A stretch of DNA of 64,000 nt from Streptomyces diastaticus subsp. diastaticus. Its GTDB lineage: Bacteria; Actinomycetota; Actinomycetes; Streptomycetales; Streptomycetaceae. Below are positions 42,310 through 51,077 of this stretch, one piece after another (within the stretch, counting starts at the first letter, position 1; every line of letters starts with the position of its first letter). The stretch covers positions 1,612,001 to 1,676,000 of the forward strand of contig NZ_BLLN01000005.1 in assembly GCF_011170125.1 (NCBI RefSeq), written 5' to 3'. The notes under the pieces were generated by a model. It was given only the letters and a program-made list of their open reading frames with translations. It was not told the origin of the DNA and searched no databases. The position numbers and the translations under genes were made by a program.

Positions 42310-43463
42310 CCCGCGGCGCCCACCCGTTCGTCCTCTGCGGCCGGCTCCTGGTCGCCGCGGCGTCGGCGGGTACGGGCTTCCTCCTGTTGAGCGCCCTGAG
42401 CCATGCCCTCTCCCACCCCGGTGCGGGCGGTGCCCTGCTCCGGCTCACCTGGTGCGTCGTACCGCTGACCGCCACCGTCTACTTCGCCGTCGCCATGGCT
42501 CGCAACGACCCCGCCACGCTGCCCCGCGCGGGCATGTCCTCCGTCGGTCTGGGCCCTGCCGCGCTGGCCGGCCTCGCCGCGGCGTCCACCGCGCTGTCGA
42601 GTCTGCTCGGTTCGGTGGTCGCGCTGCTCTTCTTCCTCCACCTGCGGGGCGATCTGACCGGGCTGCCGTTCGACGGCGCGGCCGCCGAGATGCTCGCCGC
42701 GGACCGGCCCCTGCCGCTGGCCGCGGCGCTGACCCTGCTCGCGGTCGTCCCCACTGTGGCGTCCCTCGCCACCGCCTGGGCACTCCGCCCCCGCGCGGGG
42801 CGGCCGGCGCCCGTCGCGCCGCAGCCCGAGCCCGCCGCTCCGGTGCCCGTACCGTCGGGGCTGCCCTGGGGCGTCGCGCTGCTCGCGACGGGGCTGGCCG
42901 TCGAAAGCTGGGCGGTGAGCGGAACGTCGCGCGACGGGGCGGGTCTACCCCTGCCCGGCGGAGCGGAATCGGGCGCGCTCGGCGGTGTACTCGGCTGGCT
43001 GTTCACCGCGCTGGGGCTGGCTCTCGCCGGGCCAGGCCTCACCCACCTCTGCGGTCGCGTACTGCAATCGGCGCACCCGGGCGCCGTGCGGTTGCTCGCC
43101 GGACGTGGCCTCCAGGAGGAGGCCACCCGGATCGGCCGACCCGCAGGGGTGGTCTGCGCGGTCGCCTCTGGAACGCTCGTCTCCGCAACCCTCTACGGGC
43201 CGGGGGCGGGCAGCTCCGCCGCGGGGCCGCTGACAGCGCTCGGCGGCGTCCTGGTGGCCGGCTGCGCGCTCGCGACGCTACTGAGCGCCGGGGTGGAGGC
43301 CAGGAGGTCACGTGCGGCGGCCAACGGGGCGCTGCTCCGGTTGGGCGCCCCGGCGTCGGCGCTCCGGTACGCGGCGGGGCTTCGCGCCCTCACGCTGGTC
43401 GTGGTGTTCGCCCCGCTCACGTGGGCGGTGGCCACCCTGGCGGCAGTTCCGCTCCGCCCCTGA
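42291..43463 (+). CDS. Multi-pass membrane protein, partner of the preceding ABC ATPase
   Basis: A 390-residue very hydrophobic protein with roughly eight to ten membrane segments, including LLVAAASAGTGFLLLSALSH, LTLLAVVPTVASLATAWALR and LTLVVVFAPLTWAVATLAAV. Its layout resembles an FtsX-like permease (EEATRIGRPAGVVCAVASGT, then RAAANGALLRLGAPASALRY matches the typical cytoplasmic loop), but there is no large extracellular domain. The GTG start at 42291 lies inside the ATPase gene with AGGAAG upstream, implying translational coupling. The substrate is unknown. Confidence 0.75.
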   Translation: MLALRLTRGAHPFVLCGRLLVAAASAGTGFLLLSALSHALSHPGAGGALLRLTWCVVPLTATVYFAVAMARNDPATLPRAGMSSVGLGPAALAGLAAASTALSSLLGSVVALLFFLHLRGDLTGLPFDGAAAEMLAADRPLPLAAALTLLAVVPTVASLATAWALRPRAGRPAPVAPQPEPAAPVPVPSGLPWGVALLATGLAVESWAVSGTSRDGAGLPLPGGAESGALGGVLGWLFTALGLALAGPGLTHLCGRVLQSAHPGAVRLLAGRGLQEEATRIGRPAGVVCAVASGTLVSATLYGPGAGSSAAGPLTALGGVLVAGCALATLLSAGVEARRSRAAANGALLRLGAPASALRYAAGLRALTLVVVFAPLTWAVATLAAVPLRP

Positions 43464-43633
43464 CGCGCCCGACGCCCCGTGGCCACGCGCCGAGCGAAGC
43501 CCGGGGGCACGTCGGCCACCGATGAGTTCCACCCGACGGCCCGGTCTACCACCATGAAGCGCAGGAGGCTCTGGACCACCTGCACCGCAGGACGAGCGGC
43601 CACGCCGCCCTCCGTCTACCAGTGGGGACAGCC

Positions 43634-44044
43634 ATGTACCAGCAGATGATCTTCGTCAATCTCGCGGTGAACGGCCTGGGAGCGTCGAAGAAGTTCTTCA
43701 CCGAGCTGGGATTCACCCTCAACGAGCAGTACTCCGACGACAGCACCTCCTCCGTCGTGATCAGCGACACCATCGTACTGATGATCATGAACAGGGAACG
43801 GTTCGGCCAGTTCACGAAGAAACCGATCGCAGACTCCTCCCAGATGGTCGAAACGCTTCTCGCGCTGAGCGCCGAGAGCAGAGAGAAGGTCGACGAGCTC
43901 GTCGACAAGGCCATCGCCGCCGGCGGCGCCCCTGCAGGTGAGACCCAGGAGCAGGGCGACTTCATGTACGGCCGCGCCTTCTTCGACCCGGACGGCCACC
44001 ACTTCGAGGTCGTCTGGATGGACCCGTCCGTCATCGAGAGCTGA
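43634..44044 (+). CDS. VOC (glyoxalase/bleomycin-resistance fold) family protein
   Basis: A 136-residue protein with two beta-alpha-beta-beta-beta modules. MIFVNLAVNGLGASKKFFTE and LGFTLNEQYSDDSTSSVVIS form the first; AGETQEQGDFMYGRAFFDPD and GHHFEVVWMDPS form the second, with the conserved His and Glu at the metal site. The ATG at 43634 follows GGGGACA. Function within this broad family (lyase, dioxygenase, resistance protein) cannot be assigned. It converges with the mycothiol-dependent isomerase-like gene; a 16-bp stem separates them. Confidence 0.85.
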   Translation: MYQQMIFVNLAVNGLGASKKFFTELGFTLNEQYSDDSTSSVVISDTIVLMIMNRERFGQFTKKPIADSSQMVETLLALSAESREKVDELVDKAIAAGGAPAGETQEQGDFMYGRAFFDPDGHHFEVVWMDPSVIES

Positions 44045-44104
44045 GCACACCCCGGGACGGTCCGGCCGAACCTCGACCCGGCGGTTGCCTGCCACTGTCG
44101 ACGT

Positions 44105-44146
44105 TGAAGGGTACGGGGCGAGCGTTACGCCGCCCCGTACCCTTCA
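44105..44146. terminator. Perfect 16-bp bidirectional stem-loop containing the GTACGGGGCG motif
   Basis: The arms run 44105-44120 (TGAAGGGTACGGGGCG) and 44131-44146 (CGCCCCGTACCCTTCA), with a 10-nt loop. It is located between convergent genes. The stem embeds the same GTACGGGGCG string as the dispersed repeat. Confidence 0.85.
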
Positions 44147-44258
44147 GCCCCGTCCGCCGCGTGACGGCACGGGCGGCGTCGCGCGGCGCCCCAGCTCCAA
44201 CAAGAGACGCGGGCGGTCCCCGTGGCACGGCCCCACGCCGCTCCGGCGCCGCGCCCCC

Positions 44259-45062
44259 TCATCCGAAGGTGGCTCGCTCCAGCCAGAAGTCCAGGAGCGC
44301 GCGGTCACCTCGCACCTCGACCTCGTCACCGGTCACAGGCAGGCGACGGTAGAACGCGAGCATCAGCTCGGTCATGGGCCCACGCAGCTCCACCGTGGCA
44401 TCGCCGACGTGCTCCTCCCGCACCTCGAACCCTGTCTCCGTGAGCTCGATGAGCCATTCCCCGCGTACGCCGGGCGCCACGTCCGTCGCATGGAGATGCA
44501 GAGTGCGGCCGCCGCCACGCAACTCGGCGGCGGAGTCGGTCGGTCGAACTCGCTGCACGTACGCGACGATCTCGAGCCACTCGTCGACGGCGTCCGAGGC
44601 CAGCTCGGCGTCGGCCGCGAACGGTACGCCGGCGGCGATGCAGGCGTCCGCGCGGTGGACGAGCACTTCCTGCGTGAGGCGACGCGCCCAGAAACTGGAG
44701 CTCTGGTCCCAGGACCAGGTCCACATCTTCCGGCCCGGCCCCGCCTCCCTCAGCGCCTCCGCGGCCGCCTCTGCGCCTTCGGCCAGCCACGCGTCCAGAG
44801 CCTTCGGCCCCTCCTCGGCGGTCGGCCCCACGAAGTGGGGAACCGCCTCGTCAGGTACCTCGGCGGAAGCGCGGCTCCGTACGATCTCGTTCATCCACCG
44901 GGTGGCACCGCCCACGTGCACCGCGAGATCGCGCAGCGTCCACTCCGGGCACGTCGGAACACGCGCCTGGAGATCCGCGCCCGCCAGCGCCTCCCGCAGC
45001 CGTCCCGTCTGTACGGTCACCTCGTCGCAGAACCGGTCGTACGAGAGATCTCTGTGAGTCAT
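44259..45062 (-). CDS. Maleylpyruvate-isomerase family mycothiol-dependent protein (DinB fold)
   Basis: A 267-residue protein. The N-terminal four-helix DinB/MDMPI domain has the family's PTCPEWTLRDLAVHVGGATR, then WMNEIV (metal-binding His in HVGG), and WARRLTQEVLVHRADACIAAG carrying a second His. The C-terminal domain (from about residue 175) is the SCP2-like MDMPI C-terminal module. Members are thought to use mycothiol; the reaction here is unknown. The ATG at 45062 lies 7 nt after a TACGCT hexamer and lacks a ribosome binding site, suggesting a leaderless message. Confidence 0.85.
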   Translation of the reverse strand: MTHRDLSYDRFCDEVTVQTGRLREALAGADLQARVPTCPEWTLRDLAVHVGGATRWMNEIVRSRASAEVPDEAVPHFVGPTAEEGPKALDAWLAEGAEAAAEALREAGPGRKMWTWSWDQSSSFWARRLTQEVLVHRADACIAAGVPFAADAELASDAVDEWLEIVAYVQRVRPTDSAAELRGGGRTLHLHATDVAPGVRGEWLIELTETGFEVREEHVGDATVELRGPMTELMLAFYRRLPVTGDEVEVRGDRALLDFWLERATFG

Positions 45063-45069
45063 GGCCCGG

Positions 45070-45075
45070 AGCGTA
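45070..45075 (-). promoter_or_regulatory. Candidate -10 box for a leaderless transcript
   Basis: TACGCT on the minus strand ends 7 nt before the ATG at 45062, the spacing of a leaderless start. Confidence 0.35.
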
Positions 45076-45187
45076 GCCCCGGCTCCGCGGAGCGGCACCG
45101 GCTTTTCCGCACCGTACGCCGCCGTACGGTGCGAGCAACCTGCCGGGACGGTGGGTGCCGGTCGGCCCCGCGAGGACGTCACCCGCA

Positions 45188-46297
45188 TCACCCCAGAACG
45201 ACCACGTCGTCCGGGTCGAAGATCACTCCCACCTCGGCTCCGGGCGCCGGCGCCTCCCGCAACGTGCACGCCGCCTCCAGCCGGGGCCCCCTCACCGGGT
45301 CCAGCCTGAGCGATACATGGGTGCCTCGGAAAGTCCGCGCGGCGACGGTGCAGGCGAGCCCGCGCTCCGCCTCCACGAGGCGCACTCCGGTGGGCCTGAC
45401 CAGTACTTCACACTGCCCCTGCGAGGACGACGACGGTACGGGCAGCCTGCCCCAGGGCGTATCCGCGGCGCCATCGGCGATCGTGGCGCCGACAAGGTTG
45501 TCGAAGCCGAGGAAACGGGCCACGAACGCGTCGACGGGCCGCTGCCACACCTCCAACGGCGTCCCCGACTGGGCGATCCGCCCGTTTCGCATCACCACCA
45601 CGCGGTCCGCGAGGGCGAACGCCTCCCCCTGGTCGTGCGTCACCGCCAGCACGGTCGTCCCCAGCGTGGCGAACAGTTCGCGCAGTTCGACCACGAGGCG
45701 CTCACGGAGACTGCGGTCGAGCTGCCCGAGCGGCTCGTCCAACATGAGCAGACGAGGACTGGGGGCCAGCGCCCGCGCCAGGGCGATCCTCTGCTGTTCA
45801 CCGCCGGACAGCGTGCTGACGGCACGCCGCTCGGCGCCGGGGAGTCCCACCAGGCGCAGTAGTTCCGCCACACGGTCGGCCTGCTCCTCGCGCGCCGCCC
45901 CGTGCATACGAGGCCCGAAGGCGATGTTGCCGCCGACGTCGCGCTGGGGGAAGAGCTGGTGATCCTGGAACATGAGCCCGACGCCCCGTAGGTGGGCGGG
46001 AACACCTGCCTGGTCCCGTCCCTCCAGCAGCACCCGCCCCGAGTCGAGCCCCTGAAGCCCCGCCACGGAGCGCAGCAATGTCGACTTGCCGCTCCCACTG
46101 GGTCCGAGGACGCAGACGATCTCCCCGGCGGCCATCCGGAGGTCGACCGCGTGCAGAGCGGGCTGCCGCGCCCCGGGAAAGTGGACGGAGGCCGTGTCGA
46201 CCTCCAGCAGCGGTGTCACTGACGGGGCGTCTCGACCCGCCCGCGCGGCGTGGGCGCCCGTACGGTGCCCGTCCGTGTGCCTTGGTGCAGCAGCCAT
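45188..46297 (-). CDS. Thiamine-type ABC importer ATPase (ThiQ-like)
   Basis: A 369-residue ATPase. Walker A is GPSGSGKS, the Q-loop FQDHQLFPQRDVGGNIAFG, the signature LSGGEQQR and Walker B LLMLDEPLGQLD. A C-terminal OB-type domain (from about residue 265) contains VLVRPTGVRLV. The ATG at 46297 shares one base with the permease stop. The gene is third in an SBP-permease-ATPase operon that begins with a TPP riboswitch, which identifies the solute as thiamine or a thiamine precursor. The first 30 residues before PLLEVDTASVHF are a variable tail. Confidence 0.88.
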   Translation of the reverse strand: MAAAPRHTDGHRTGAHAARAGRDAPSVTPLLEVDTASVHFPGARQPALHAVDLRMAAGEIVCVLGPSGSGKSTLLRSVAGLQGLDSGRVLLEGRDQAGVPAHLRGVGLMFQDHQLFPQRDVGGNIAFGPRMHGAAREEQADRVAELLRLVGLPGAERRAVSTLSGGEQQRIALARALAPSPRLLMLDEPLGQLDRSLRERLVVELRELFATLGTTVLAVTHDQGEAFALADRVVVMRNGRIAQSGTPLEVWQRPVDAFVARFLGFDNLVGATIADGAADTPWGRLPVPSSSSQGQCEVLVRPTGVRLVEAERGLACTVAARTFRGTHVSLRLDPVRGPRLEAACTLREAPAPGAEVGVIFDPDDVVVLG

Positions 46298-48129
46298 CAG
46301 AACGCTCCGGTTCGGTCGAGTGGCGTCCCTGCCGTGCCCGTTCCGCGGGCCAGCGGGCGGATCCGCTCCAGAAGCAGCAGGGAGACGACGCAGACGATCA
46401 TGAGGATCGTGGACAGGGCCATGGCCTGTCCGTAGTTGAGGTCGCCGGCGCGGCCCAGCAGCCGGGCGACCGCCACCGGCAGCGTCGGATTGTCGGGGCG
46501 CGCGATGAAAACGGTCGCCCCGAACTCGCCCAGCGACACCGCGAAGGCGAACCCCGCGGCAACAAGCAGGGCCCGGCGTACCAGCGGTAGGTCCACCTCC
46601 CGCCAAGCCCGCCAGGGGGACGCACCGAGCACGGCGGCGGCCTCCCGCAGCCTGTCGTCCACGGCGCGCAGCACGGGCAACATCGTGCGCACCACGAACG
46701 GCACTCCCACGAGGGCCTGGGCGAGAGGAACCAGTATCCAGCTGGCGCGCAGGTCCAGGGGTGGCTCGTCGAGAGCGATGAGGAAACCGAACCCGACCGT
46801 CACCGCGGACACGCCCAGAGGAAGCATCAGCAGGGCGTCGAAACCCCTGGTGAAGCGCCCCGCGCGCCGCGTCAGCGCCGCAGCGGCGAGGCCTCCGACG
46901 AGCAGCGCGACGAGCGTCGCCACCGCGGCGTACCCCAGGGAGTTGCCGACGGCGTCGATCGGCGGGACGAGGAACGCTCCCCCGTCGGACAACAGGAGGG
47001 CACGGAAGTAGCCCAGTCCGTATCCCCCGGGCACGTCCAGGGCCCGCTCCACCAGGACGCCGAGGGGAAGCAGGATGAGGAGGGCCACGGTGCCGAGCAC
47101 GAGGCCCAGCAGGAGACGCTGCCCTGCACCGTGGACACGGCGCACCGCGTGCGCAGCGTCGACCAGGTTCAAAGCCGTCTCGCGGCGCCGCACGGTCCAG
47201 GCGTGGACGGCGAGGATCGCTGCGACAGCGGCGAACTGCACCAGCGTGAGGACGGCGGCTGTGGGCAGGTCGAGCAGTTGCGCGGTCTGCCGGTAGATCT
47301 CCACCTCGAGCGTGGCGTAGCCGGGCCCGCCCAGGATCTGCACGACACCGAACGAGGTGAACGTGAACAGGAACACCATCAGCGCGGCCGCCGCGACAGC
47401 GGGCCCGAGGGCGGGAAGCGTTACGGCGCGTAGGGCTCGCAGCCGGGACGCGCCGAGCATCCTGGCGGCTTCCTCCTGGCGCGGGTCGAGCTGGGCCCAC
47501 AGGCCGCCGACGGTGCGGACCACTACGGCGTAGTTGAAGAAGACGTGGGCGAGCAGAATGGCCCACACAGTGGTGTCCAGGCGCACACCCCACAGGTCGT
47601 CCAGCAGACCGCCCCTTCCCAGCATCGCCAGGAAGGCCGTGCCCACCACCACGGTGGGCAGGACGAACGGAACCGTGACCACAGCACGCAGCAGGCTCTT
47701 GCCCGGGAACTCGAGCCGCGCGAACACGTACGCCGCCGGCATGGCGAGGGCCAGGGTCAGCCCCGTCGACGCGAGCGCCTGCCAGAGGGTGAACCAGAGC
47801 ACCTGCCCGATGCCCGGGTCACCCAGTACGTCGCCCAGCGCGCCGAACTGCCACGCCCCGTTCTGTCGCAGCCCCCGGCCGACGATGGCGGCGACGGGGT
47901 ATGCGAAGAAGAGCCCGAAGAAGACCACCGGGACGGCCATCAGCGCGGCCCGCGCCCAGCGGCCACTACGCGCGCCACCTGCGGCGACGCGTCGACGAGG
48001 CGGCCGTGGCCCGCCCCGTCGCGGCCCACCCGGGCCCTTCGCGGCGCCCGGCGGACGGAGCGCCCCGCGCGCCCCGTCCGCCGCGCTCGCGCCGTGTTCG
48101 CGGCCAGGGGCGGCGCGGCGGGCCGTCAC
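46297..48129 (-). CDS. Thiamine-type ABC importer permease, fused two-domain (ThiP-like)
   Basis: A 610-residue permease carrying two transmembrane permease domains in one chain, as in ThiP and iron FbpB. The coupling loops are EEAARMLGASRLRALRAVTL (first half) and REAAAVLGASPWRAWREVDL (second half). FTSFGVVQILGGPGYATLEV is the family's conserved region. The first 70 residues are a basic Pro/Ala-rich cytoplasmic tail. The GTG at 48129 overlaps the binding-protein stop by 4 nt; an upstream ATG at 48162 is the alternative. Confidence 0.87.
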   Translation of the reverse strand: MTARRAAPGREHGASAADGARGALRPPGAAKGPGGPRRGGPRPPRRRVAAGGARSGRWARAALMAVPVVFFGLFFAYPVAAIVGRGLRQNGAWQFGALGDVLGDPGIGQVLWFTLWQALASTGLTLALAMPAAYVFARLEFPGKSLLRAVVTVPFVLPTVVVGTAFLAMLGRGGLLDDLWGVRLDTTVWAILLAHVFFNYAVVVRTVGGLWAQLDPRQEEAARMLGASRLRALRAVTLPALGPAVAAAALMVFLFTFTSFGVVQILGGPGYATLEVEIYRQTAQLLDLPTAAVLTLVQFAAVAAILAVHAWTVRRRETALNLVDAAHAVRRVHGAGQRLLLGLVLGTVALLILLPLGVLVERALDVPGGYGLGYFRALLLSDGGAFLVPPIDAVGNSLGYAAVATLVALLVGGLAAAALTRRAGRFTRGFDALLMLPLGVSAVTVGFGFLIALDEPPLDLRASWILVPLAQALVGVPFVVRTMLPVLRAVDDRLREAAAVLGASPWRAWREVDLPLVRRALLVAAGFAFAVSLGEFGATVFIARPDNPTLPVAVARLLGRAGDLNYGQAMALSTILMIVCVVSLLLLERIRPLARGTGTAGTPLDRTGAF

Positions 48130-49205
48130 TTCACCACGAGCGAGGTCCACGACTTGATCCATGCCTCACGGTTCTCAGCGATCGTCTGCGGGTCCAGCGA
48201 ACGGGCGTTTTCCGCCTCCGCACCGAACTCCGTGAACAGCTTCGGCAGCTTCGCGTCCTCGGCGACGGGCCGGACGAACATCTGCAGCGGCAGATCCTCC
48301 TGGAACGTCTTGCCGATCAGGAAGTCCAGCAGCCTCTTCCCTCCCTCGGAGTTCTTCGCTCCGTCGAGGAGCCCGGCGAACTCGATCTGCCGGAAGCAGG
48401 TGTCGGTCAGAACGCCGGTCGGCGCCTCGTCCGGCTGCGGGTCCGCGTACAGCACCTCGACCGGAGGGCTGGACGCGTACGAGACGACGAGCGGCCGGTC
48501 GCCCCCAGCCTTCTTGCCGCCCGCCGAGCCGGAGAACTCCTCGTTGTACGCCTGCTCCCAGCCTTCGACGACCTTCACGCCGTTGGCCTTGAGCTTTTTC
48601 CAGTAGTCCTGCCAGCCTTCGTCTCCGAATTCGGCGGCCGTCCCGAGCAGGAAGCCGAGCCCCGGCGAGGAGGTGGCGGCGTTCTCGGTGACGAGGAGGT
48701 TCTTGTACTCGGGGTCGGCCAGTTCCTCGAAGGTGCGCGGCGGGTCGAGCTTCTTGTCGGCGAAGTACCTCTTGTCGTAGTTGACGCAGATGTCGCCGGT
48801 GTCGATCGGCGTCACCCGGTGCTTCGCCGCGTCGAGCTGGTACTCCGCCGGGACGCGGTCCAGGCCCTTCGCCTCGTACGGGGCGAAGACCCCGTTGTCG
48901 ACGGCACGGGAGAGCAAGGTGTTGTCGACGCCGAACAGGACATCGCCCTGCGGGTTGTCCCTGGAGAGGACGGCCTGGTTGACGGCCTGGCCGGCGTCCC
49001 CGCTCTTCAGCACCTTGACCGTGTAGCCGGTCTCCTTCTTGAACTCGGCGAGCACGGCCTTGGAGACGTTGAACGAGTCATGGGTGACGAGGGTGACCTG
49101 CTTGGACTGCGCCTCGTCGGTGTCGCCGGACCCGCAGGCCGCCACGGCGAACAGACCGGCGCACGTCGCCAGCGCGGTCCTGGCGACGTTGCGTGTGATG
49201 GGCAC
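48126..49205 (-). CDS. Thiamine-binding lipoprotein (ThiB-like)
   Basis: A 359-residue periplasmic-type binding protein of the ThiB/iron-binding class. The GTG at 49205, with AGGAGGAAAA upstream, yields a lipoprotein signal (VPITRNVARTALATCAGLFA, then VAAC as lipobox). The mature segments VTLVTHDSFNVSKAVLAEFK, DVLFGVDNTLLSRA, and DTGDICVNYDKRYFADK with DPPRTFEELADPEYKNLLVT fit the thiamine ABC family. The gene is the first of its operon and is controlled by the TPP riboswitch at 49296-49402 and by a hairpin that can mask its ribosome binding site. Confidence 0.92.
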   Translation of the reverse strand: MPITRNVARTALATCAGLFAVAACGSGDTDEAQSKQVTLVTHDSFNVSKAVLAEFKKETGYTVKVLKSGDAGQAVNQAVLSRDNPQGDVLFGVDNTLLSRAVDNGVFAPYEAKGLDRVPAEYQLDAAKHRVTPIDTGDICVNYDKRYFADKKLDPPRTFEELADPEYKNLLVTENAATSSPGLGFLLGTAAEFGDEGWQDYWKKLKANGVKVVEGWEQAYNEEFSGSAGGKKAGGDRPLVVSYASSPPVEVLYADPQPDEAPTGVLTDTCFRQIEFAGLLDGAKNSEGGKRLLDFLIGKTFQEDLPLQMFVRPVAEDAKLPKLFTEFGAEAENARSLDPQTIAENREAWIKSWTSLVVK

Positions 49206-49275
49206 TGGTTTTCCTCCTGGGTATGCCAGGAAGAGACGCGGCCCTGCCCTGGCATCGGCGAACCGGCGCCAGGGC
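49206..49275 (-). promoter_or_regulatory. Expression platform of the TPP riboswitch
   Basis: On the minus strand TGCCCTGGC and GCCAGGGCA (49245-49253, 49268-49276) form one hairpin. Closer to the gene, TTCCTGG pairs with CCAGGAGGAA, which contains the ribosome binding site of the binding-protein gene. Sharing of CCTGG/CCAGG blocks allows alternative pairing, so control is likely at translation initiation. Confidence 0.55.
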
Positions 49276-49295
49276 AAGGCGCAACAGCTTGAGTG

Positions 49296-49402
49296 GTCCG
49301 AACTTCCTACCCGGAATGACCCGGGCGAGGTTCAGAGGGTCTGCGGCCGTTACGTGGGTCACGTGGTGCCGCACTCTCAGCGCTGTGGCGCTCCCCTGTC
49401 GG
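49296..49402 (-). ncRNA. TPP riboswitch (THI element)
   Basis: The minus strand shows the conserved order of the TPP aptamer: GGGGAGC, then GCTGAGAGTGCGGC, a variable P3a arm, ACCCTCTGAACCT, CGCCCGGGTCATTCCGGGTA and GGAAGTTCGG. The CTGAGA and CTGAACCT sensor motifs are intact. It precedes the thiamine ABC operon, where TPP binding lowers expression. Confidence 0.97.
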
Positions 49403-49504
49403 AATATGCGTGTGTCTGAGGCCAGGATACGCACGCTCGGATCCGGCCCACGAGTGGCTCCCCCCGTCCCGGGCGGAGCGGGGGGAGAAGTGTCGACGGT
49501 GCGC

Positions 49505-50617
49505 TCAGCGCTCCGTGGCGGCGAGCTGCCCGCAGGCCCCGTCGATCTCCTGGCCGCGGGTGTCCCGCACCGTGACCGGCACACCGTGCGCGGCGATGGC
49601 CTCCACGAACGCCTTCTCGTCCTCCGGCCGCGACGCGGTCCACTTGGAGCCCGGAGTGGGGTTCAGCGGGATCAGGTTGACGTGCACACGCTTGTTCTTC
49701 AGCAGGCGCCCGAGCAGGTCACCACGCCACGCCTGGTCGTTGATGTCACGGATCAGGGCGTACTCGATGGAGACCCGCCGCCCGGACTTCTCCGCGTACT
49801 CCCACGCGGAATCCAGCACCTCGCGGACCTTCCATCGGGTGTTGACGGGCACGAGCGTGTCGCGCAGGTCGTCGTCGGGGGCGTGCAGGGAGACCGCCAG
49901 GCGGCACTTGAAGCCCTCGTCCGCGAAGCGGTGGATGGCGGGAACGAGGCCGACGGTGGAGACCGTGATGCCGCGCTGCGACAGCCCTACCCCGTCGGGC
50001 TCGGGATCGGTGAGGCGCCTGATCGCACCGGTGACGCGGTTGTAGTTGGCGAGCGGCTCGCCCATGCCCATGAAGACGATGTTCGACAGCCGGGCGGGGC
50101 CACCGGGGACCTCACCGTCCCGAAGTGCCCGCATCCCGTCGACGATCTGGTGCACGATCTCGGCGGTGGAGAGGTTGCGGTCCAGCCCGGCCTGTCCCGT
50201 GGCGCAGAAGGGGCAGTTCATGCCGCAGCCGGCCTGCGACGAGATGCACATGGTGACCCGGTCCGGGTAGCGCATGAGCACCGACTCGACCAGGGTCCCG
50301 TCGTGGAGCCGCCACAGCGTCTTGCGCGTGGTGTCGTCGTCGCAGGAGATGTGTCGGACGACCGACATGAGGTCCGGCAGCAACTCGCTGCGCAGCTTCT
50401 CGCGGGAACCCGCGGGGATGTCGGTCCACTCCGCCGGGTCGTGCGCGTACCGGGCGAAGTAGTGCTGCGACAGTTGCTTGGCGCGGAACGGCTTCTCGCC
50501 GAGCTCGGCGAGGGCTTCCTTGCGCTCGGTGGGTGTGAGGTCGGCGAGGTGCCGCGGCGGCTTCTTGGCTCCGCGGGGCGCGACAAAGGTGAGCACTCCG
50601 GGTGCGGGCGGTGCCAT
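49505..50617 (-). CDS. rlmN: Dual-specificity RNA methyltransferase RlmN
   Basis: A 370-residue radical-SAM enzyme that methylates A2503 of 23S rRNA and A37 of some tRNAs. The SAM-cluster motif C-x3-C-x2-C is present in [18 protein letters not shown], the SLHAPDD segment and the second conserved Cys near the C-terminus (DGACGQL) are intact. The N-terminal accessory domain ([14 protein letters not shown]) is complete. The ATG at 50617 is used; a frame extending 20 codons further upstream lacks conservation-like content. It is a single gene behind a terminator. Confidence 0.96.
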   Translation of the reverse strand: MAPPAPGVLTFVAPRGAKKPPRHLADLTPTERKEALAELGEKPFRAKQLSQHYFARYAHDPAEWTDIPAGSREKLRSELLPDLMSVVRHISCDDDTTRKTLWRLHDGTLVESVLMRYPDRVTMCISSQAGCGMNCPFCATGQAGLDRNLSTAEIVHQIVDGMRALRDGEVPGGPARLSNIVFMGMGEPLANYNRVTGAIRRLTDPEPDGVGLSQRGITVSTVGLVPAIHRFADEGFKCRLAVSLHAPDDDLRDTLVPVNTRWKVREVLDSAWEYAEKSGRRVSIEYALIRDINDQAWRGDLLGRLLKNKRVHVNLIPLNPTPGSKWTASRPEDEKAFVEAIAAHGVPVTVRDTRGQEIDGACGQLAATER

Positions 50618-50696
50618 GGGCGGAAGACTCCTCAGGACGGCGAAGGCCGGGGCACCCGCGGAGACGCGGCGCGGCATCGTCCGACGGTGCGGGGCA

Positions 50697-50726
50697 GGAA
50701 AAGGCCCGCTGCTGGACGGCGCGGGC
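50697..50726 (-). terminator. Rho-independent-type terminator downstream of cdsA
   Basis: On the minus strand GCCCGC and GCGGGC form a stem around an 11-nt loop and are followed by CTTTTCC, one of the few true T-tracts in this GC-rich window. It lies about 350 bp beyond cdsA and just before rlmN. Confidence 0.6.
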
Positions 50727-50788
50727 TCTTCCAGGGTAACGGAGTACCGGACGGTGCCGTCCCCGTCACCACCCAGCCCTCGCAGCTT

Positions 50789-50822
50789 GCCCCGTACGCT
50801 GCGCGTGACCTGCGGAAACGCC
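50789..50822 (+). repeat. Dispersed intergenic element, copy N
   Basis: GCCCCGTACGCTGCGCGTGA then CCTGCGGAAACGCC. The right half is intact and the centre of the core is altered. Confidence 0.7.
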
Positions 50823-51077
50823 AGGAGCGACGGGGCGTGGTGCAGGCTGCGACGACTCTCGGTGCGGAGCCGCGGCCATGCGACCTCGATCGGGCCACGC
50901 AGTTGCGGCCCCGTACTCCGCTCAGCAGGTCACCGGGGCGCCGCCTCCCCGGGGGCGGAGGCCTGGCGCCCCGTCGCGGCGCTCGAAACCGCACGCCCGA
51001 ACCGCAGCACCCCGCCACGACCAGGGCGAGGCGGCGCCACCCGGCACCGCCCCGCCCTCAACCCCGCCTCCGCCCGG

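Larger units (their letters stand above)
50618..51077. other. 460-bp gap between cdsA and rlmN with terminator and element copy N
   Basis: No gene seen. It contains the terminator at 50697-50726 and the element at 50789-50822. The stretch 50870-51060 is GC-rich without recognisable features. As I recall the S. coelicolor map, several genes including an integrated element lie between these two loci; here they are nearly adjacent. Confidence 0.55.

Noticed and set aside
43554..43649. 31-codon open frame before the VOC gene (starting MKRRRLWTTC)
   Set aside because: It lacks a convincing ribosome binding site and overlaps the real VOC start; probably chance.
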